The notes beneath the pieces were generated by a model. That model was not told where the DNA came from. It saw nothing but the letters and a program-made list of their open reading frames with translations, and did no database searches. A program made the position numbers and the translations under genes. This document shows positions 12,401-21,400 of a DNA stretch of 26,208 bases, one piece after another. Origin of the DNA: Choristocarpus tenellus KU-1152 (taxonomy: Eukaryota > Phaeophyceae); the NCBI GenBank assembly GCA_964200185.2, contig CAXNAD020000171.1:1-26208 (forward strand), written 5' to 3'. The stretch's first letter is position 1; each line of letters begins with the position of its first letter.

Positions 12401-15400
12401 GCAGAAACTCAGCACAATATGCAACATGTTGTACTTAATGGAGTTACTAACAATGAATTATACAAATGCAAAAAATATATATGCAAAGCATATGCAAGTG
12501 AAAGAATGATTCCAAGCTCCCTCTGCCAATATAGGATGTCAATGCTAAGAGGTCTCCTCCACAAAAGTTGCGTTTTTGAAGTAGTGACCTATGCACATAT
12601 CAGCAGGATGATGGCAATGGCTCCAGCGAACCAACCCACTCACTCTTCCTTTATCCACCACTCCTTTCATACAGTGATGCTTTTAGCATGGTGTGTGGTT
12701 GGGCCAATAGCTATTTTCATCGCTCGTTATCTGAAGGGCTTGCCAATGTGGCTGGTGTTGCATGAAGGCAGGTAGGTAATCTGGCGGTCTCTGTTGGCAG
12801 GTCGATCACTGGACTAGCATTGGAAGTTTTGCTGCCATACCTCATTGGTTCTATGTTAGACAATTGGCCTGTAGACGTCCACCAATGGAAGCCAACAGAT
12901 CGGTCAATTCTTTCCCTGTTAGATTAACCCAATGTTTTGAGCATGGCTCTGTGCCTGAAACCCAGTCAGCAGAGAGTACTGATCACGCCAAACCAATCAG
13001 TTTATTTGGGTTGCCCACTCCATTGCATTTGATGCATGCCCATTGCGATTGTATTGACCTAGAGAGACGACCTGAAATCCTAGTTGTACCAAGTTTCTGC
13101 TGACTGGGAGTTGTGATGAACTCTTTAATATTCTAGACCAGACTGCTACATAAGGATCGATTTACTATCGTATACATCATCAGTTCAAGGAAACTCTACA
13201 CGTATCAACCTCTCACTCATCCTCACCTTTCCCTGTCTATCCATCCATCGCCAAAAGCATGGCGTTCGTTGCTGAAACGGTGATTCCTGTTGCTGCATCT
13301 GCCCTAGCAACCACTAAGGTCGGAGATGAAAGACGGTGGATTTTATAGTAGGGGAGGACTGCTCACCTTTGCATGAATTGCATTTAGGACCAATGCGTGC
13401 CATTGAGAATGTTGAATTGACAAATGTAGAAACAAGAATATTATGGATTGGTACGTTTTCTTGCACAACCCATATATGCTGCTGAGTATGTTTGGACCTT
13501 CTCTTTCATCTGTAGATGTTCCATGTTGTAAGTGCAACACTCTGTAGTACTTACCACCACTGAAACACAAGGTGTCAACCACCTGAAACTTGCAACTATA
13601 CTTGCAATACACCCTATCCACACTCAGGGCCACTTTCGTTCATCACACTCCGTCATGGGCACCATCGTTATGGTGCTTGTCATCTTTCAAGTGGCCTCAG
13701 GCCTCAACCGCATCACCTCACTCAAGGGTAGTCAATACAGCATGACAGCCAAGGTATGTCAGGTGATGAGGTGGTCAAGGGACCTCATCAACATGACTTG
13801 CTTGTCGGAGGGAATAGAGGGTTTCATGCTTCTTGCTTTTGTCTCCTTCTGCACACAACTTGCGAACTAGTGTTCAGCAGACTAGAGGCATGCGGAGTAT
13901 TTTGGCTTGTCAAGTGTTGTAGCTTAATGGGCTAGGTATTATTTAGTGTTTTATGTCGTCTATATATGTAAAAAGAGTAGTGCACACGCTCTTCTTTACA
14001 TGGTCCGTTCATATTGGTATGTTTGCGTGTAAAGGTCCTTCCCACTTTGTGTTTGTTATCCTCATGTTTTCCTTCAGACAATGACATTAGTGCACACATG
14101 GGGAGGGCGCGCCCTAGCTGTGCTTGGCATTTTCACTTGCTACCATGGTTTGTGCCTCATTGCTCCAGATGCTGCATTCACGTTGGGATCTGCGGGTGTC
14201 ACAGGCGAAGATGCTTTTGGACTTCAGATCAGGGGCTTTGGAACAATGCTGAAGTGGGTTCCAGAACTGTGTTGTGCTGAAAGACATGTGCCCATTTAAC
14301 ATAGCCCTGAAATAAAAAGATGTTCTGATTGTCTACTAGTATTGTCAATGACCTGCCTAAACGGGTCCTTGTTTCTTTGAGAGTTACTGACTTGTAAAAT
14401 ATGTAAACCTCTTAAGTGACAATAGACATGCCTTATGTTCAGGGCATATGCTAACTTCAAGTGTGCTGATGATCCGCCCTCTCCTTATCTGGTAAAGGTA
14501 CTATTGGTATTACATCATTTCCCTGGCAGTGGTATTTGCCCTTGGTGAGGTGCGACTACGCTTTCAGAATATGCATGTGAAGGTAGACTTGAAGAAGCGC
14601 TTGGATCTGCCCATCTTCAACTTGAAGGTGAGCATGCCTTGCTGGCATCAGTATTTTGTTGCCCTATCTTGCAGAAAAATGGAACTGATTAAATATTTTC
14701 AACCCCTTCATGAATATTCCCTACTCTTGCTCTATCAATTTAACATGCTCTTGTGGAGTTTGTAGTAACTTGTTAAAGGGCAAGATTCTATGCCAGAATA
14801 GAAAGTGAACACTCAAGAACATTCACTACAATGCTTTGATGATGCAGCAGCAGACTGATATTGCCTGTAATCCCGAGCACTGCATACCCTGTATTGATCT
14901 CAGAAAGGAAGCTATCACTAGAAGACATCTCGACAAATGTCAAGCTAATTTTGCTACATTCTGATGCGACTTGTGCTTTTATTTATGGAGCCCTCCAAAT
15001 CATGCTAGGCAACTATCAGCAACTCAAAGAACCCACCGTAAACTCCCGCATCACCCACCCCAAACAGGAATTTCACGCACATGTGCACAATGGATCCAAA
15101 TGGGTGCTAGTAGATGATGCAATTGTGGATCTAGACAAAAACCAATTCCGTGAGTACATCCCATATTAAATGGTGGGAATGTGTTGATTCAAGAGACCTT
15201 TGAGACCGGTCTAGGAGCGGAGAATTGTGCATCCATTGTGGCTGTTCGGGAATAACTGCGAGATAGGTTTTCCTTCAAGTTCAGGGGGTATCCAATCCTT
15301 TTCTAAAGTTGAGGTGGCAAGTGTTTATGTGAAGTCGTTTATGCTTCCATTGTTGCTTTCCAGGAACCACTACAAGATAGGTTTTCATTCAAGTTCAATG

Positions 15401-18400
15401 GGTATATCTGTTTCCAAAGTTGAGATAATCAAACATTTCAGGTAAAGCCAGTAAGAATTCAACATTGTTGTCCTTTTGGTACCGCCTTAGTTGAGATTCA
15501 TCCTGGAGGGGCCCGAGTCTTGAGAGGGTCAATTGGGACAGATATCAAGAAAGAGTTGGCTGGGGACGAGGCTGCTGATACTGGGCATTCCCATCGCCAC
15601 TCAGCACAGGTGAACATCTGTGTTAGGAAACTTCCAGGAGGTTCAAGTAGAGATTAGTGCGAGTGGTGTTAGAGTGGTGATTTAAAGTACAGTATGTCCC
15701 AGTGACCTGAAGAGGGACTAAGGGTTTGATTTCAGATTTTTATGTTATGCTTTTAGCTTTAGAGCTCTATCGGTGAATTATCGCTTTCCCTGACTTCACC
15801 AACACTCTCTTGATACCTGACCACACTGCGCAGGCATTGAATGCTGTGGCGAAGATGGTTGTGGGCTACGTAGGTGGTTCACGCCATAGGTCTAATTTAA
15901 TGAAGGAAAATGTCAGCGCAGAAGAAGCACCTGTTGCGTACCAGAAGTATACCCTTCGATCAGCTGTCCAGGCAAGTCAGCTATTCTATTATAACTTGGA
16001 CCCCATTTAACAAATATAGATAAGCCACAAGAATGAAAAATCACATGTTTGAGATTAAGTGTACACCTTGAAAGTTCCATTCTGAAGACCACTGCCCTTG
16101 TTCTACATACGACTCTTCTATGGTCTATGTCTACTTGAGCTTGCTTTGAGTGAGAGTGCTGACTGCTGCACATGCTACCATTTGAACCACAGGTGTGTGA
16201 AAGTGATGAACGACCTGTCTTTCTCTACACATTCATGTCACGCAAGGATGAGAAGCAGCCTCAAGAAGTCAAGGCTGGTGAATACATGCGATTCCAGGCC
16301 TCACTTGCTGATGGAACGATTGTACAACGGTAAGCTAGAGTCACTGTGAGATATTTCTGTATTTGTGACAGGAGCAGTTATATAGGGGGTGGATTGCATC
16401 AAGAGTCTAGGAGTCATAGATAGTAGGTTTCGAGGCATTAATCTAGACATCTGACATACGATATGGACTTGATGTTTCCCCCTTTTCTAGTCTTCATATT
16501 ATTTGCAGGATACCTCATATTTTACTATCCCAATTGCTTACGCAGCTCATACACAATGGTTAGCATGGTCCAATATGGAGGGCGGAGGGGCTACTGCTTT
16601 GCTATTCGCCTCTATCCAGATGGGCTCATGTCTGGTGTCCTCAAGAACCTCCAACAAGGATCAAAGATGCGAATGATTGTGGGTGCTGTTGAGGATTGCA
16701 TTTGTAGGTGCACATTCATACCTGTGAGTATTTTTTTCAACCAGATATAGTGCAGTATTAACCATCCAGACAACATAAAACAGTACCTTTTTGTTTGTTA
16801 TGACAATGCACAAGATGACCCAAGAATGTCAAGTGACGCAATGTTATCAACCACTGGGCAGACACTCAACTGCAGTAAAGATGCCAGCAATGGAACAATT
16901 ATTGCTGACATGAATACGAGATATTGTTTAACGAAGGACAATTAATCAACACTACTTTTTTGTGTTTAAAGTTCATTGTTACCTTCGCTGTAGGTTCTCC
17001 AAGCCATGCTTACTTTGGTGATCCATAGAGAATGCTATATACACCTAAGGAAAGGTACCAGGTTTTCTCTTCGATTTGATTAAATTTATCAGCAATTTTA
17101 AGCGATGTGTAATTTAAAAGCTTATTCATTAGGTTTTGCCTTGTAGTACATGTTTGAGGATTGAATCGAAGCTCTTCTGCTTTCACCAAGACTCAAAGTC
17201 AAGAATCGATTGCTAAATTTTGTGTCCCCTATCTTCTACGGACTGTACTTCTGTTCTGAGTGCATCAAGTCCTTGCCAAGTATATTTACCCTACACAAAT
17301 GTGGGTACAGCTTTTGCCACCTCACCGTAACTGCTAAATGCAACGGTATCGTTTTGTCATCTTCACAGGGGCCCTTCAACTTGGCGGGAGTACAATTCCC
17401 TCCTTTTGATGACTACGTATACATGTTTGCTGGAGGTACTGGGGTATCTCCAATGCTGCAGATATTAAGTCAATACTTGAAGCGTTCAACATTGGTGGTA
17501 GATGAACGCCTACCACACAGTGGAAATGGCGAATATAAGCAACACAATCCTTTGAAGGCTGGCAGGCAAGTAGCTGGCGAGGGTTGTCATGCAGAGGAAG
17601 ACGTGCATCTGGTTTCAGAGGACCAAAGAGGAAAACTTCTTCCATGGCCACCCAGTGGAACAGGCGCTGGAAAGCTGTGAGTTGCACTAAGTACTTTGAT
17701 CTTACCATTGTAATATGTGTCGGTTTGTTACACTGGATCTATGGTGCACTGCTTGCATATGAAACCACACCAAGATACCTGCCAACACATGGGAGCTTTG
17801 GCTTTTACCTGCAGGAGCACATCCTACCACAACGTTCTTATAGTGAATGTATGACATTCTACAAGCTGTGAACCTCATTCTGAGGTAGTATGTCGATCAT
17901 TTTTCTGTGCTGCCGTATCAGATTCCTGGTGTGGCAAGCGAAGTCTGAGTCAGAGCTCTACCTTAGAGACTGGATCGAAAGCTGGAGAGAATGCAGTGGT
18001 GGTCGGTTTTCATATGTCTACCTTGTGCAGGTTTGCCCTATTTGTATTAATTCTATAGGCTTAGGAATCCGACCTCGTGTGTTGACATCTAGGTGCCCTT
18101 GATGTGGATAGACAAAACAGTTTTTGTCGACAACTGTTTAAATGTGGTTTTCTTTCGGTTTTGTGTTCCAGCGATGCCACTCTGCAGGGCTATATCAACA
18201 TTAGCAAGCAGTTGGCTGATCGATGTAGTGCAAATCTTGTATAGCCCTGCGGGGAACCTGAGCGTTGGTTCTCAAGTCTATCTTTTGGAGCTCTGCACCA
18301 CATTTCCAATATCGACCTTGATGATGATCGAAATATCTCAATTTTACATTCTACTAGACGGCACACAAGTATTATTATTTGGCTTTTTTGGTTCAGTAGT

Positions 18401-21400
18401 ATAGAGATATTGGGGTTCCAGCAATGCCTAGCTTTATATTTGAGGTTGTACCTTCGTAATTGTAATTGATAATGTTGACGTTACGTTGACCTTGTGGAAA
18501 CACCTTTGCAGCAATTCCCTAGCAGAGGTATGTTTTTAAAACTCTACAGTGAGGAGGTATCACATGCAGCAAATTGTGGCAAATGATGAGCCTAATGAGG
18601 ATGTCACACTTCCCACGTTGTACCATAGGATCTCAATGGAACTACCTGGTTCCAAACCTCATACCCCCTCCCTACATTGCACTCACTCTCTTCCTCATTA
18701 ATTCTGCAGCAACCGAAGAAGGAGAAGAATTTCCGTGGGCGGCGTCTCAGCTCTGGTTCTGGTAGGACGGATGCTGATAGGTCTCGTTCGCGCTCAAGAG
18801 GTTCTTCAATTCAAAGGCGCAGGAAGAAACATGTTACAAACTCTGAGCACCAAGACCAGAAGAAATGCGAGTCCAGTACAACCAACTATGAACTGGACAA
18901 GGCAGCACAGCATCATGTTGTTGGTGATGCTTCAGTGGTTGACGCCAAGGTAATGAAAATCGAGATTCATCAAGTATGATTTGGATGTGTGCATTCTAGG
19001 TCCCTCAATCCTCGTTCATGCACTGACTTTGATCAGTTTGTCTGACATAGGTGAAAGTACTATAGGAAAGCTGCTCTCTTCCACATGTACTGTCTTCGTT
19101 CAATCTCCCTGCTCCAAAATACAACCTTAGTTTCAGTAGGGAAGCTGTTACTATCATATGTATCAATGTAAAGTTTGAATACTTTTACTGAAAGGTAAGC
19201 AAACCCCCAGCATATATCTGAGCTAGCTTTGTTGTTGATCATGATACGGCTTGGTGCCATAAGTACTTTTGTTTACAATTTAAACCTCTCGAATGCATTC
19301 TGTCGTATTTCACAGTATTGTTTAGAAGATTAGAGCAAAATGAATGAACCTCTTCTGCGATTTCTTGTTATTTCCAGTCCTGTTTAAATTTGTTTTGCAG
19401 TGCTTTTGAAGTTCAAGAGTCCCATCAAAACAGTGTAGTTCTGAGAGGAGATTGATCTACAATGCACACAGATTTGTAATATGACAAAATATGTTAGACT
19501 TGGGTTTGAATTTAGGATGTCATAGCACTCAGTGATTGTTTGACAAGTTTGTTCAAATCAGAATGTAGTCTACTACCTCAATCTCAAGTAAATTTTCGAT
19601 ATGAATATTTGCACGGACTAAAAGCTGGTAGAACTTCCAGCAAGCTTTGAGATGTCAAGGGGAAACAAAAGAAATACATGCCCGGGTAGGAAAAGGAGTT
19701 CGTGGTACATGCATCCATAGTGGGATGATAGGAAGCACAACGGACCAAGGACCATCTTACGCACGGAGCCGGAGATTGATTAGGAAACATCAGAGGCAGC
19801 TCATGAGACGAACACAATTTGCAGTACGTGCAATATTTGCAAGTTTGGGGGGAGAAACCAAGGACATCCTCTATAGCCGTAAATCACTGAGCAAAGGCAT
19901 TCTGGGAGGTACTGGAGGGTGTTTACATGTTCAATATAGCCTTGGACAGAAATGATTTTTGTCAAAATCTAGCCAAGATATTGGAAAATCGATTACGGAG
20001 CTAGGTCTGCGAGGAAAGGTGTATGAAGATGAGACAGATTGTGAGTGGAAGTATCTTAGAGGGTACGAGTTTTGCTCTGTTTTTCTGTTTGGGGCCTGGC
20101 TTCCGAAATGTTTTGGAGTAGGTAAAATGTCTACGTTACAAAAAGGTGTGTCCAAAACAAGATTATTGACACTTCCTAACAATAGACAATTTTTTTTTAA
20201 TCAAAATCGCAACATTGGATTTTTGCCCCAAAGGAGATGCGGCTGTACCCTCTAAGATTCTTTCACTCTAATTCTAAAGACACCGAAGAGACTTGTGTGG
20301 ATGAAAGTCGCAAGGTGACAGTGGAGGGCAATGCCACAAAGGAGGATCGATAATGACTAGAGAGAGTGGGATAGGAGAGGTGTGTCCTTCAATGGTTGGA
20401 TAATGACAAGTTTTTGACACCTGAGACCAGGGCAGGGGCACTGGTTATACAGGCAGAGGGTCAGAGTGGGCAGGACATAAAATGTGCTGGAAGGGTCAGT
20501 GCAACCTATACCATTTTCCTGCCTCCAAGAGGGAAACACGTTGAGATGTTTCAATTGTGGAGAGACAGATCGTAAATCTGCGGTTTGCTCACAAGGTGAA
20601 GGGAGAAACTCCCAACTAAGGAAGGGTTTAAGGCCAAGGTGGATCCAGAATTGGTTATGTGGGTAGTGGACAGGACTGCAGAACACCACACATTTGAGTG
20701 AATACTCTCATGATGTCAAACTGGGTTTCCACAGTTATATCGCCAATAATAATGCATATTCTGCTGCTAAAACATCTCATGACTTGACCACTAGATATTG
20801 GACATCATGGGGCCTAAGAACAGTATATTTCTGGCTCAGATCGCATGAAGACCAAGGAACCTTGGGAGTATTCAGGAGCTGTTAGTGTTTGGATTTGAAA
20901 AAGACTGATTGGTGGGAGAACGAATATTCAAATAGATTGTTTGTATATGAGAAGATGTCCATGATGTGCGTGAGCTTAGGGCACAGTTGAAGAATTGTGG
21001 AAACAATGGGCAAGCACCTCATCCAACCAACTCCTGGGGGCATTGGGTATGGGAACAAGGTCCCATTCTTGAACCAAAACAGGTAACGATGCTCAAGTGT
21101 TTCTGAGAGATTAAGGGAGGATTCAATACTTAATGTAGGGTGGTGAAGGCAATTCACAGCTTAATGGATAATGGGTAAAAATATATGGGCGGGGGTGAGG
21201 TCTAGCCCAGGGTGTCCATTCGGGTCCTGACAGGTGTTGGAAAAATGGGCCATTTGAGTGTCTTTAGTCCTGGTCGTGGAGGGTTGGTGCTGTTTTGATG
21301 AAGTGTGGAATATCCTGCACTTTTGACATGTCCTTAGCGCTTAGATTTTGTGTGGACTGTATAATAATGTCAAAAGATAAAGACAAAATTGCGACATGGA

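Noticed and set aside
12801-12900. Acceptor at 12800 opening an alternative exon after exon 16
   Set aside because: All frames lack a b561 helix, and none restores the phase of exon 18; the exon at 13258-13318 does both.
14848-14940. Candidate exon with Cys-rich CNPEHCIPC stretch
   Set aside because: It has a good acceptor, but no in-phase donor leads to the cytochrome b5 exons.
18512-18527. 16-nt micro-exon with consensus splice sites
   Set aside because: Including it shifts the frame of exon 30 and reaches a stop quickly.
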